Shown here: one piece after another, positions 14,101-23,100 of the stretch | Layout of the letters: every line of letters begins with the position of its first letter | How positions within the stretch are numbered: position 1 is the first letter of the stretch | Assembly: GCA_023634235.1 (NCBI GenBank) | Contig: JAMKCF010000004.1 | Span: 5,745,202 to 5,809,201 of the forward strand | Reading direction: 5' to 3' | Origin: Pisaster brevispinus | Taxonomy: Eukaryota; Echinodermata; Asteroidea; Forcipulatida; Asteriidae | Length of the DNA stretch: 64,000 nucleotides | Notes under the pieces: model-generated | Database searches by the model: none | What the model was told of the DNA's origin: nothing | What the model saw: only the letters and a program-made list of their open reading frames with translations | Position numbers and translations under genes: made by a program

Positions 14101-14297
14101 TGTTTGGGAAAATCTCGCAGGGCGTGTTGGAAGCGACGTTTCCATCTTACTAACTGGATGAGCTTGGCGACGAGGAAGAGCAAGGTAGCGGCCAGCAGGG
14201 TTAAGAGAATCCGATCCCAGCTGGCCAACATGAGAGAGGCGATCCTGGTCAGCGACGGGAAGCTCGAGGAGAGGAAGTCTGCCTTGAGCAGCGCCAT
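2179..14297 (-). CDS. Cytochrome P450, CYP4-type, 5' part of the gene (exons 1-5)
   Basis: This is an ER-membrane haem monooxygenase of the CYP4 clan, a family that typically hydroxylates fatty acids and related lipids. Exons (minus): 14064-14297, 4887-5034, 3931-4103, 3213-3340, 2179-2410. All junctions are GT/AG and phases match (0,1,0,2,0), giving 305 codons. Residues about 26-50 form the N-terminal membrane anchor, followed by a Pro-rich hinge (FPKHPNGSWFMGDIPE). Exon 2 has FWLGPFMPGVVVFNPDTVKS. Exon 3 has the C-helix W-x3-R motif in WIGDGLVASSGEHWARNRR, then LVAPAFHYSGLRPHVSIF. Exon 4 has NVYDHMGLLTLDNLLKSIYS. The start is the ATG at 14297, directly before the anchor. The I-helix, ExxR and haem Cys are absent and presumably lie left of the window. 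Intron 1 is about 9 kb and full of tRNA genes. The family is clear; the subfamily is not assignable. Confidence 0.9.
2545..2600. repeat. GGAGCCGAAGCC simple repeat
   Basis: A short GC-rich tandem of GGAGCC/GAAGCC hexamers lies just upstream (gene sense) of CYP4 exon 5. It produces spurious proline/alanine-rich ORFs. Confidence 0.7.
3540..3690. repeat. Palindromic MITE-like repeat in a CYP4 intron
   Basis: The ends are inverted copies of each other: GGGGCTAATTTCACAAAG on the left and CTTTGTGAAATTGAGCCCC on the right. The element lies between CYP4 exons 3 and 4 and resembles the other AAATTGGGCCC-ended palindromes in the window. Confidence 0.6.
5323..5465. repeat. Foldback MITE in CYP4 intron 1
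   Basis: A 143-bp element is bounded by 15-bp perfect inverted ends (GGTGTTAAATTGATT at 5323-5337 and its complement at 5451-5465). The inner arms (CTATATCTATG and CATATAGATA, each next to a GACAACAC-type motif) continue the inverted similarity. No convincing target duplication was seen. Confidence 0.65.
6586..6658 (+). pseudogene. tRNA-Glu(TTC) pseudogene
   Basis: A degenerate copy of the local tRNA-Glu with D-arm changes, an extra G before the T arm and a broken anticodon stem. The anticodon region still reads TTC. Confidence 0.7.
6733..6803 (-). pseudogene. tRNA-Ile pseudogene
   Basis: This copy has lost two bases in the anticodon loop (TATGCACG where intact copies read TATCAGCACG on the plus strand), so no Ile anticodon can form. 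Confidence 0.7.
7060..7131 (+). tRNA. tRNA-Glu (anticodon CTC)
   Basis: A 72-nt cloverleaf with paired acceptor ends (TCCCATA/TGTGGGA), anticodon stem CGGCG/CGCCG with loop CTCTCAC, and T arm CCGGG TTCGATT CCCGG. T runs follow within about 15 bp as a Pol III stop. It is tail-to-tail with tRNA-Ile 7200-7272. Confidence 0.93.
7200..7272 (-). tRNA. tRNA-Ile (anticodon GAT)
   Basis: A 73-nt cloverleaf with acceptor GGTCGGT/ACTGACC, anticodon stem TCGTG/CGCGA with loop CTGATAA (GAT at 34-36), and T arm GTGGG TTCGAGC CCCAC. The A box (TTAGCTCAGTCGG) and B box (GGTTCGAGCC) are intact. It partners the Glu gene at 7060. Confidence 0.9.
7424..7495 (+). tRNA. tRNA-Glu (anticodon TTC)
   Basis: Identical in layout to the CTC copies but with loop TTTTCAC, so the anticodon is TTC. 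All stems pair. Confidence 0.92.
7551..7627 (-). pseudogene. tRNA-Ile pseudogene
   Basis: The anticodon arm survives (GAT), but the T arm carries an insertion and substitutions. It lies downstream of the Glu copy at 7424 in the same tail-to-tail arrangement. Confidence 0.75.
7779..7850 (+). tRNA. tRNA-Glu (anticodon TTC), one acceptor mismatch
   Basis: A full-length cloverleaf. The 3' acceptor strand is TTTGGGA instead of TGTGGGA, giving a T:T mismatch; the other stems are intact. Probably functional, but the first one to doubt. Confidence 0.75.
7911..8009 (-). pseudogene. tRNA-Ile pseudogene with internal duplication
   Basis: The 3' half is recognisable, then about 26 bp of inserted or duplicated sequence splits the anticodon arm from the D arm. 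Confidence 0.7.
8369..8440 (+). tRNA. tRNA-Glu (anticodon CTC)
   Basis: A perfect match to the 7060 copy with all stems paired. The usual Ile partner downstream is missing; only a decayed Glu fragment follows near 8525-8570. Confidence 0.92.
8729..8945. repeat. Dispersed CCGG/GACCC-rich repeat, copy A
   Basis: A stretch rich in GGGTCAACCTGACC-like phrases (correction and extension of CCGGGTC words). Related copies occur at about 10300-10505 and 14520-14730, always near tRNA fragments or SINE-like sequence. Family unknown. Confidence 0.5.
8948..9008 (+). pseudogene. tRNA-Glu fragment
   Basis: TAGTGGTTACAATCCGGC followed by a mutated anticodon arm and a T arm ending GGTTCGATTCCTGGTG. The 5' acceptor strand is lost. 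Confidence 0.6.
9089..9160 (+). tRNA. tRNA-Glu (anticodon TTC)
   Basis: An intact 72-nt cloverleaf with loop TTTTCAC. Tail-to-tail with the intact tRNA-Ile 61 bp downstream. Confidence 0.92.
9221..9293 (-). tRNA. tRNA-Ile (anticodon GAT)
   Basis: An intact 73-nt cloverleaf identical in stems to the copy at 7200-7272. Confidence 0.9.
9598..9791 (+). pseudogene. Split tRNA-Glu pseudogene
   Basis: The 5' part (CCATATGGTCTAGTGGTTA, ending 9616) is followed by about 110 bp of A-rich insertion. A second decayed copy (9731-9791) ends in GGTTCGATTACCGGTGTGGG. Confidence 0.6.
9939..10010 (+). tRNA. tRNA-Glu-like with anticodon CTA (amber-reading) or pseudogene
   Basis: The acceptor, D and T arms match the intact Glu copies, but the anticodon arm is CGGCC CTCTAAC CGCCG. 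Positions 34-36 therefore read CTA, which would pair with UAG. The innermost anticodon stem pair is C:C. It could be a decaying copy or a suppressor-like tRNA. Confidence 0.6.
10091..10140 (+). pseudogene. tRNA-Glu fragment
   Basis: GTGGTCTAGTGG and ATCCGGCGCTTTCACCG survive; the T arm and 3' acceptor are destroyed. Confidence 0.5.
10300..10505. repeat. Dispersed CCGG/GACCC-rich repeat, copy B
   Basis: Similar to copy A at 8729-8945: TTCCGGGTCAAAATTGAC, CCCATTTCTGGGTGATTTT and GGTCCGGCCACACGGGACC phrases occur in the same order. As in copy A, a decayed tRNA-Glu follows (10525-10580). Confidence 0.5.
10525..10580 (+). pseudogene. tRNA-Glu fragment
   Basis: A decayed anticodon and T arm (GGCCTGGGTTCGATTCCTGG) follows repeat copy B exactly as the fragment at 8948 follows copy A. 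The pair was probably duplicated together. Confidence 0.55.
10647..10719 (+). pseudogene. tRNA-Glu(TTC), probably non-functional
   Basis: A T-stem substitution (CCGAG) and a one-base insertion before the 3' acceptor strand (TGGTGGGAA). The rest matches intact copies. Confidence 0.65.
10778..10850 (-). tRNA. tRNA-Ile (anticodon GAT), one acceptor mismatch
   Basis: Full length with an intact anticodon and T arm. The 5' acceptor strand is GGTCTGT, giving one T:T mismatch. Tail-to-tail with the damaged Glu at 10647. Confidence 0.7.
10994..11068 (+). pseudogene. tRNA-Glu(CTC) pseudogene
   Basis: Three bases are inserted after the acceptor (CATATAAGGGTCTAG) and both anticodon stem strands are changed. 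Confidence 0.7.
12602..12673 (-). tRNA. tRNA-Glu (anticodon CTC)
   Basis: An intact 72-nt cloverleaf. From here to 13674 the cluster is inverted relative to 7.0-11.1 kb: Glu on minus, Ile on plus. Confidence 0.92.
12848..12920 (+). pseudogene. tRNA-Ile(GAT) with decayed T arm
   Basis: The D and anticodon arms are intact, but the T arm (GTGGG TTTGAAA CTCAT) no longer pairs and the acceptor is mismatched. Confidence 0.7.
13003..13074 (-). tRNA. tRNA-Glu (anticodon CTC)
   Basis: An intact cloverleaf; the duplicate of 12602-12673. Confidence 0.92.
13247..13319 (+). pseudogene. tRNA-Ile(GAT), probably non-functional
   Basis: The T stem still pairs (ATGGG/CCCAT), but the T loop is TTGGAAA, which breaks the B box, and the acceptor has a C:T mismatch. 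Confidence 0.65.
13402..13473 (-). tRNA. tRNA-Glu (anticodon TTC)
   Basis: An intact cloverleaf; the minus-strand loop reads TTTTCAC. Confidence 0.92.
13602..13674 (+). tRNA. tRNA-Ile (anticodon GAT)
   Basis: An intact 73-nt cloverleaf with canonical A and B boxes, about 390 bp from the 5' end of the CYP4 first coding exon. Confidence 0.9.
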
Positions 14298-14519
14298 TTT
14301 CGATGGAACCTTTCAGATTGATGCAGAGAAATATTGGTGATTCTGGGTTACAAATTTTGAAATGCGAACATAAAAGCCCTAACTCGTAAAGGTGTATTGG
14401 GTTTGAGTTTTTGCAAAGCCCTGTTTCAGTGGGGGGAGGGGGGGGGTGGACTTCACACGGCACAATTTGACAACAGAAGCACCCATGAAAAGGACTCGGA
14501 GTAAATCTTTGACGAAATG

Positions 14520-14730
14520 TTTTGTTTGTCCCGTGTCAATCAAGGCCCTGGATCAGGGTCCCGTGGGGCTTGACCCATTTTCAGGGTAAGCATGACCCGG
14601 AATCTGTGCCAAAACGACCCCGAAATGTGTCAAACTGACACAGATTTCGAGTTAGAAAGCCGTTTTCAACCACTGTCAGGGTCAGGTTGACCCATACATG
14701 GGTCAGGCCCCCTGTGACCCGGAATCTCGG
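14520..14730. repeat. Dispersed CCGG/GACCC-rich repeat, copy C
   Basis: TCAGGGTCCCGTGGGGCTTG, CCATTTTCAGGGTAAGC and GGGTCAGGTTGACCC phrases match the theme of copies A and B in CYP4 intron 1. Confidence 0.45.
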
Positions 14731-14883
14731 TCAGAATTAAGAATGTATACAGACATTGTAATACAGTGTTAAATTTGCATCGGGGGCTGTCTACTCTTAT
14801 ACCGATGTGTGTTAAGCACCATTGCATAATTGTTTGCCGAGTCACGTGAAATACACAAGGATTCGAACTGGGTCTGGTACCGG

Positions 14884-15020
14884 GCAAGCTCGGTGGTCCA
14901 TTGGTATGAGAGCTTCTCTAGAATGGCAAAGGCCGTGAGTTCGATTCCCATCTGAGTGAGAGTTAGTTTGGCAGGACTTGGGAAAGCACCGATTATGCAG
15001 TGTTTCGTATAACACATGTC
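14884..15020 (+). repeat. tRNA-derived SINE
   Basis: A tRNA-like head (GCTCGGTGGTCCATTGGTATGAGAGC, then GAGTTCGATTCCC) is followed by a body with GGACTTGGGAAAGCACC and CACATGTCGGTGTATGG. The same family occurs at 32846-33010 and 55905-56085. Confidence 0.6.
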
Positions 15021-16727
15021 GGTGTATGGGGGGGGGGGGACAAATAGGCCTAATACACAACTTGTTCAGAACGTCGTTCATTTTAGTAAGGTGGGAAGAA
15101 ATCAAAACTTTTTTGCTCGATCTATGAGTGGAAATTATTTGTATATTTAGGGTAACTCTGCCGACTCAATTAGTTATTATGTACCACGATGTTCCATGTA
15201 CCTTACCTTTTAGATATGAAGTGGACCTTCCAAGACAGTCAGTACAGCAGTTGCTTGGCGTGAACAGTTGGAGAGAATGTAGTGCACTGTCAGCCGCTAA
15301 ATGTCAGTCTATTGTTAACAGTCTCTGCAGTTTCTGGGCAACTGTGCGTAACCGCAAGTTTTTTGGGGTAAACGCTCTACTGGATACACTAACTATTGCA
15401 CTTGTGGATGTTGTCTGTTGGTTCAAGTTCCGGTTGGGTTTGTGGCATTATAACATGCAAGATTGATGACCGTTCGCACTGCCCAAAGTCCTGGTGTGTT
15501 GTGACTTTTTGGGGCAACTCGAACCAGTGAGTGGATTTTAGGGATGGTCACACCACAGGTGAGGCTGGGGTTGGGGAGTCTGGTTCCCTACCTCGCATGC
15601 CTGCAGGCAACTGAGAACATTGGTGGGTTTAATAGATCATTCATGTCCACTTTGGATGCCTTGGTTGAAGAAAGAGCGAAAACAAAAAGAACGGCCTTGT
15701 GAGGCTTCACGAAGTGTCATCAAAAACTCAAAGTGCTTCTCAATCCGTGCTCATACTTGCAAACTTTAACCACACACCCGAGGCGCTGCCACTGTGTCAC
15801 CTTCAGGGCAGTTTTACCTTCGACGAAAAAAAACCCCAAAAACCCTGCTGCAAATCAATATTTAAAAAACAAATCCTGATTGTCACGGCATTAAAGTTAT
15901 CTAACACTGTCCGTTTCTTCCTTCAGGCTGGGATTTGTAAGCGAGTGTATGATGCGCTGAAGTAGACAAAGCACTGGCGATTACTAAACAACTCAAACAG
16001 GGGGTTAGTAGATCACAAAGAAAGAGAGGAGCTGCTGTCATCGTCGCTTAAATTACAAACGGTATCCGAAAGGCCCAAGGGTTAGCGCTATAGCGAGGCA
16101 ACACTCAAACCACCACGGAGAAATACCATACACTGGGGGTCAGACGTTCAAAAGGGGCCCGTTGATCCTGACGGTTATGGGACCCCAGGCTCCGGGGGTA
16201 ATTTGTAAAGGAACTCAGGCTGGATTTTCCGCCTGATTGCCTCGGCTTTCACACGGTTGCCGCAAGAGGATCCCATCTTCTGGTTTATAAGAGGTTTTTT
16301 TTTTTGTGCAGTAGTTTTTTTTCCCCCTGACTTTCTCCCCTCTCAATATAGATTTTTTTCTTTTCAACCTTGGAAAGGAATTGTCGAATTCTGGGTAACG
16401 TTTCACCGGTTATGACTGGCTTTTTTTTTATGGGACAGAATTAAACACTACAAATCAACGGTGCATGCAATAATACAACGGATGTTCACGTAGTGATGTT
16501 TACGTAATGTGTGAATGGGGAAAAACGAGTTTATTAGGTAAATATAGGAGATTGGAAACTATATTTTTTAATAACAATGATCAATTTATCGAATAATTGA
16601 AAGCTCATTGATTATGAATTTCGTACCTTGCCAATACAAATCGTCCACATGAGAGACTTCTGGCTAGAAAACGGCAACAGAAGACAGAGTCACGCCCCTG
16701 TGGTTACGAGCGCCACAATAAGCAGGG

Positions 16728-16922
16728 CCCGATTTCATTGAGATGCTTAAGCAGAAAATATTGCTTAATATATTTCTGTTAAGCAAAACTAAGCAGGATA
16801 CCAGTTACATTTTGTACATGATAAATAGTAATTTAGCTGGGAACTTTATTTTGATAAGCATAATTTTGTTATGCTTAGCAACTTTGTATGCTTAAGCAGC
16901 GCTATGAAATTGGATCCAAGTA
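16728..16922. repeat. AAGCAG palindromic repeat (MITE-like)
   Basis: A foldback of about 195 bp. It starts near GCCCGATTTCATTGAG, passes TAAGCAGGATACCAGTTACA, and ends GCTTAAGCAGCGCTATGAAA. This is the most frequent repeat family in the window. Confidence 0.75.
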
Positions 16923-17108
16923 AGAACAATACGGTATGGCATTAACATGCGTAAAGTCCCCGGGGGAAAAAAACCCATAAACATGAACCACTTTTCGATA
17001 ACATAATGTGCTGAAATGGTCGACTCTAGTCTTATTGTAGACATAGTCTTCATCCAGAGAGCATTTGTTCATTGCTCTTTTGGTTCATCCAAACCGAAAA
17101 CACAGGCA

Positions 17109-17190
17109 TCCCATATAGTCTAGTGGTTAGGATCCGGCGCTCTCACCGCCGCGGCGCGCCGTGGCCCGGGTTCGATTCCCGGTGTGGGAA
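17109..17190 (+). tRNA. tRNA-Glu(CTC) with 10-nt insertion in the variable region
   Basis: It matches the Glu consensus except for ten extra bases (about 17150-17159, GCGGCGCGCC) between the anticodon stem and the T arm. This lengthens the variable loop to that of a class II tRNA. All four canonical stems still pair. More likely a pseudogene than a working tRNA. Confidence 0.55.
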
Positions 17191-17283
17191 AGCTTTTAAC
17201 ATTTCACTATTTTTACCATATTTTACCAATTTGTAAAATTTAGAATGACGGAATACAAAGCAAAACACACTAGATTTTTTCCG

Positions 17284-17357
17284 TGGTCAGTGTGGGGGCC
17301 CGAACCCGTGACCTTCGCGTTATCAGCACGATGATCTACTGACTGAGCTAACAAATC
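17284..17357 (-). pseudogene. tRNA-Ile pseudogene
   Basis: The anticodon GAT is kept; the D arm, acceptor and T arm are mutated. It is the tail-to-tail partner of the Glu copy at 17109. Confidence 0.7.
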
Positions 17358-17737
17358 AACTCAATTAGATGAAAAGAAGTTGATTTTATTTTTTTTAAGC
17401 CAACAAATATTCTTTCTTAATAAGTCTTTTCAACATGTTTAAGAAAACCGTATGTTTCTCGAAACATAACATTGACAAGTTAACAGTTTGAATACAGTCA
17501 TGGGCCTCTTTAAAACCCAGAACTTTCGAGGATATATATTCTTTTCTAATTTGACCCTTTCACAGCGCACATTGAACTTGCACGTGCCTATCCTTTCCTC
17601 ATTTTGGGAGTCAAAAGGTACACAAGGGAATTGACTCCCAAAAATGGTAGCAATTGTAGACGCGCATTGTGCGAGGTGCGTTCCGCGTTGCGCAATGGGT
17701 CAATAGGTCTAAAGTTATGTTATTTCCGGTAGGTCAT

Positions 17738-18162
17738 TAGCCTTTAGTCAAGGCGCACCGCGGCACCCCAGCCTAGTTATCACGCACGAAAAAAGACTAG
17801 CGCGAGCGGCGAAGCCGCGAAGCGCCTTTACCAACTCGTTTTGGGGCTTTATGTTTTTCTTTACTTTTTGCTACCGATTTTGGTGGGAGAAATGTAATGC
17901 ATAATGCATTAGCGTGATGAGTAGTTGGCCAATAAGAAAACACAATTACTTGCATGACGTCACAAGAACGACGTTCGACGCAACATCTAGTTGCCGGTGA
18001 TTGGGTACAAGAAATTGCATATATAAATATTTCATGATCATGAATAATTGATTAGCTGAACGAGTTGGTAAAGGCGCTTCGCGGCTTTCGCCGCTCGCGC
18101 TAGTCTTTTTTCGTGCGTGATACCTGGGCTGGGGTGCCGCGGTGCGCCTTGACTAAAGGCTA
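17738..18162. mobile_element. Non-autonomous Mutator-like (MULE-type) MITE
   Basis: A 425-bp element with terminal inverted repeats of about 103 bp (17738-17840 and 18059-18162), starting TAGCCTTTAGTCAAGGCGC and nearly identical in inverse. It is flanked by a 9-bp direct repeat, GTAGGTCAT (17729-17737 and 18163-18171). Long inverted ends with a 9-bp target duplication are typical of Mutator-like elements. The centre has no coding capacity. Confidence 0.8.
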
Positions 18163-19117
18163 GTAGGTCATAAGCCAGCGAAACACAGTTGCCTGAAACG
18201 AAACGGCAATAACAACGGACTGTAAACAAGTTATGAATTTGTATTTTGCAGTTGCCATACCTCACCGACCGTGGCGAGGAAAAAAATACCTGTATTGTCA
18301 TTTTTATGAAATCAACAGAGCGTATCTCCAGATACAGGTGTATAATAGACAGCTTTTACAAAACATGGAGGTTTGACCGTTTTCGAAGCCGCAGCTTGTA
18401 GTCGGCCTGAAATTAAAGATTGCGTTGTTGGATGTGTAACAACAAACTATTAGTCACCACTGCTTGAACACAAATAGACGAGAGAGAATCGGTGCTAGTT
18501 GGGGCTTTGTATAGACAAACAACAAACAAACTCCACATGTAAATTATAAAATGTTCACCCACCGTCTTTATCCTGCCATACCAAACTGAACAAAAATATC
18601 TTAAGTTTTTATCAAAACAATACTTTATGTTAACTTCTAACAAAAACACTTTCATCAAAACTTAATTTACAAAACAAATACCGCTGCTGAAGTGTAGACA
18701 AATGTTTAAATTGTAGTGAGTTTCTGCGAAATCAGACGGAAATTAGCTTGGGTTGGGGGAATACTAGGTTTTTTTTAAAGGTATAATCTGAAAGAGTTGT
18801 CATATCTACTCCCAATGCGGGTTGTATCATGTTCATTGGGCCGAAAGGTTGGCCAAAAGTTTGGAATTTGTGTTTGTATATACTAATAATAAGCTTTCTT
18901 GATACTGGCATATGCCCACTTCATTCTGTTTTTCGCAAGAACATTTCAAGTATATCGAAAATGATAATTTAAAAAAACCTAAGTTTTTTTTTTAGTGGCG
19001 TACATCAGTGTTGATAAACTTTGAGGGTGTTGGGTGGGGTGGAGGGGGGGGGGGGGTAGAAATTGTAAATCTACATGAAGGGTCTTAAAAAGGGTGCAAA
19101 ACAAAACCCCACCCTAG

Positions 19118-19294
19118 ACCTAATTTCATAGAGCTGCTTAAGCATACAACATTATGCTTACCAGTATAAGGCTACCAGCCAAAATATCACTTTACATGTA
19201 CAACATGTAACTGGTATCCTGCCTAGTTTTGCTTAGCAGAAAAATGTTAATCAATATGTTCTGCTTTACGCAGCTTTATGAAATTGGGCACAGG
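19118..19294. repeat. AAGCAG palindromic repeat
   Basis: Starts TAATTTCATAGAGCTGCTTA and ends AGCTTTATGAAATTGGGC, with the internal ACTGGTATCCTGCC motif. Confidence 0.75.
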
Positions 19295-20194
19295 TGTGCA
19301 GCAAGCTAACCGCATTAGTAATGGACGACAGAAGAAAATGTTGATACAGAAAACGAGATTTGACGAATGCGAACATTCCTGACAGATGGCGTTCTAGCCT
19401 TTGGTTCCCCTTACTGAAGACCAGAGAGCCTCCCAGATGTTACAATTCGGAAGGTGTACAGACTGTGCATCACCAGAAATACAAAACTACAGGTTTGGAC
19501 ACAATGTGGACTATTTATTTCTCCTGGTGGCGACTGTTTTACTTCTATCCTTAAATTCTAAAGGCTCAAGGAGGTTTTGTAAAAAATCCTGAAAAAAAAA
19601 AATAATAATCCTGAAAAAATCACACGCTTGTTGTTAATGTGGACTCAAAAGCATTGGTTTAAATTATGTGCATAACATCGGTAAGATTGGTAAATACAAA
19701 CAGTCGAAGACTTACACATAACTGGCATGGTCTAAAGATGGTCACGGTGGAAAACTTCCCTGGAAATGTTTTTGCTTGAAACCTTATAGTCTTTGGGAAA
19801 TGAGTCAAACAACATAGTTTTGATCTTGCGAGTCTGAAATACAGTAGTTGAAAACGGTGAAAACGTTAACGGGGTTTTTCACCAAATTGTTTAGTGATTG
19901 CGATGACCGAACTTGAGCCTGAACTTTCACAGGTTTGTTATTTCACTTGGGCCTTTGGGTCAAACACCTTGTGAATACTGGGCTTCGACAAATACAATAT
20001 TAATAGTATTATTACTAATATCACTCATATTATTATTACCAATTTTGGCTGAGTGCTTGATGTCCTGGGTCATTGTTGGTCATTTTTTTTTCACTTAAAT
20101 TATGTACCACACCTTTCATAATTGTATCATACATAACATCAAATTAAAAAGTAGGTATTGAAGGAACACGTATCTAAGGAGCATTTCAATTGGC

Positions 20195-23100
20195 TCAAGC
20201 ATCTCTCAGCTCATCAGACACTGCCTCTGATTGGCTACTGACATGTCCTGGTGGACCAATCATGACGTCTTCTGTTTGGCCTGTTATTTCTTCGGAGCAA
20301 GTGATGTGTAGTGCGCCATCTCTATTCAGGACAGAAGACAAATAAGGACAAAAAGTGACTAACCCCCAAAAATTAAAAGGAAAAAAAAAATAAAAATAAA
20401 AGTGCACAAAATTCCCCACTTTTAAGTACAACTCAATATCTTCTAAATAATGAGAGTACGAATATGAGTTCTTCAAGGGGACACATTTAACTAAGTAAGT
20501 CTGTCAGAAAACTTAACCATTCAGGGCATATTTTTGATTTATAATATAATAATAATGGAGACTTCTAATGTGCCATGTCTGTCACTAGTGACACTCCTGG
20601 CGCAGAGCCCTAACTAAGCTCACATCGGGGAACCACATACAAATAAACAGAAGGAGAAACAACTCATTGAAAGAGATGGGTTTTGAGTTAGTTCTTGAAT
20701 GTGAGGTAAGAAGTCTCCTTTCTCAGTTTGATGGGGAGTGAACAAAAGTTCTAAATTTGGGGTAAGTCAGCAGTACACGGTTCATAAATACATGCACTTA
20801 GTTGGGTTACTGATGCAAGTCTACTGTTTTTAACAACAAAACAATCACGAAAACAAAACCATTGGCCAAAGGTTTTAAAATTTATTTTCGAAAGTTGTAA
20901 CAACTTCAAATCTTCATCCCATAAGGACAGCACATATTTCCAAGCGATGCGACCAGCCACAATGGTTAAGAAGCGAGCCCCGAATTATGACCACCTCGCT
21001 TATGACCCTCCCATTCGGCATTTGCACGGTCAACCATTTGCGGTTGGAGCATCGATTGAATTGGGGACAGCAGTGAGTAGAAGCGTTTTATAACTCTGCA
21101 TTGTCACGGTAATGTAAGGACACTTTTATCCAAACATATACATAAATACAATACAAATGAAGCACAAAGTCTAAGCTCTGCGTGCACATGGTGGATCTGT
21201 GCAAAGGACGAATGATGCTATCATGGTATCATGATGATAAAGCATCCACTCTTAAAAGCGAGGTTTTTAATATATTTTTCTTATGAGATATCGCCCAACT
21301 CACAAGGCTGGACGGCCACTTCAAGGTGAGGGCTACACTTAACTGATTTGTGCTGTCGACCCAGTGTCACCAGGGGCACATTGCCACCTACCCCTGGGGC
21401 TAAAACAGGGTTACCCCCTTCACAGTACATGTATGTAAGGCTGTAGGCGAGGGTATCATCCACTAGGAGCCAGGTTGGTAGAGCAGAATGCACTACCTTC
21501 CCAACTTTTTATGAAGCAATTATGGTTAAGTGCCTTGCTCAAGGGCACAAGTTTCATGACCGGGATTTGAAACCACACTCTGCCGCTGACAACACCGGAG
21601 CTTGGGTCTGATGAACTAGACCGCTCGGCCACGACACGCCACAAGGTGGATTTAGAACGGGTTATTAAGAAGGGTATCATGAGTGACATCATGAGTGGTA
21701 TCGTAACACTTGATGGCCTCGCTTATAAACCAAGGTGGCTAGTCAAATCGGGTGGTCGATCCAATAAGACGTCCCTCTAGTGGAAATTCTTACCAGTGGG
21801 TCTAGCAGAATTTTTTTTGAAATTTGAAGCCTCAACTACTGACTACAATTACCCCCCCCCCCAACACCCCACTGCCACTTGATGCATAATCTGTGAAATG
21901 CTCACTGGAAGATGAAACTTTCTTTCTGGTAATTCTGCAACTTACCTTCTATAATGAAAGACAGACGTCACATGGAATTCTTCTTCAGATTCGGTCTCCA
22001 ATCCATTGATCACAATCTGGAAAAGAATCACATCTGCACATCAGACTCTTTCATCTTTGTAGTAATAATAATATCAATAATAACTGGTCTGTATGAAGTG
22101 GACATGTCCTAGTAGCTAGATCAAGGCAATTCACAATATTATTACTAGCCACCTTGGTTTATTTTGGGCGGTCAGGTTGGCGTAGCGGTATCTTTGCCCT
22201 TGTCTTCCACCTCTGGGGACCCCGGTTCAAATCCATTCGGGGGCACTATGTGCATTGGGTTTTCAGTCCCTGCCTAATTGCATGGGTTTTTCCCTAGAAT
22301 GATTCTCCGGGGTTTTCCTCCCACGTCTAAAACTGAAACTTTCTTCATTGTCTTCTCTCCACTGGGTTCTTGGCTAGTACAGTGATTAAGTTCGCTTTTC
22401 TGACAGTCCTTGGCTTCACAACCAGAATTAATTGATAATAAAAAATCCCTGTTCACTTTTGGACCACTCCTCAAACTTTTCCAATGATTATTTTGGAAAT
22501 GACAATGTCGAGTGTCCCTTTAATAATAATAATAATAATACACTGCTTTTATATAGCGCTTCACACAGATAGTCTCGAAGCGCTTTACAAGAAATCCAAA
22601 TCCAAGAAATCCATATTGTTCGGGCGCGAAGCCACAATTGATTTCTGGAGCGTCTTGGCTGAAAATACATGGCAAAATAATGGATGGCATGATGAATGTT
22701 CAACCAATCAAAAGACAAGGATCTGTGTGGTAGAGAACTACTCTTTCCAACAATACATAGTTTGCTGGGATATGTTTGTTTGCGAGGCAGTAAAATAGTG
22801 AATGTTTATTGTAATGCAACAATGACTGCTACATGGGTTTAAGCAGAAACAGTGGGTATTAGTCAATCAGTTTAATGAATGAGGGAAACAATTGCCCTTC
22901 AATCCTACCTGCACTAACAAAGAGGCGTCTTGATCTGAAGCGCCCTCTTGTGTCTCGTAAATCTGGATGCAAACTGATGTTTGGTCCTTGCCAACATTGA
23001 ACTCGTGCAGCCGGCGTATCGGCAAGAAGGAAAACTGAGGAATGACAATTTCAAGACTGGCATCTTCGCCGGAATCTGAGACCTGAAAAAGTGACGATGA

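Larger units (their letters stand above)
14298..20194. other. Intergenic region between CYP4 and HSPA14
   Basis: This region lies upstream of CYP4 and downstream of HSPA14. It contains repeat copy C, a tRNA-derived SINE (14884-15020), palindromic repeats (16728-16922, 19118-19294), an isolated tRNA-Glu/Ile pair (17109-17357) and the Mutator-like MITE (17738-18162). A dispersed repeat at about 19705-20010 has a relative at 51300-51690. No ORF here looked like a protein-coding exon. Confidence 0.6.

Noticed and set aside
19360..19592. Overlapping plus-strand ORFs
   Set aside because: They lie next to a palindromic repeat and show neither conserved motifs nor splice signals.
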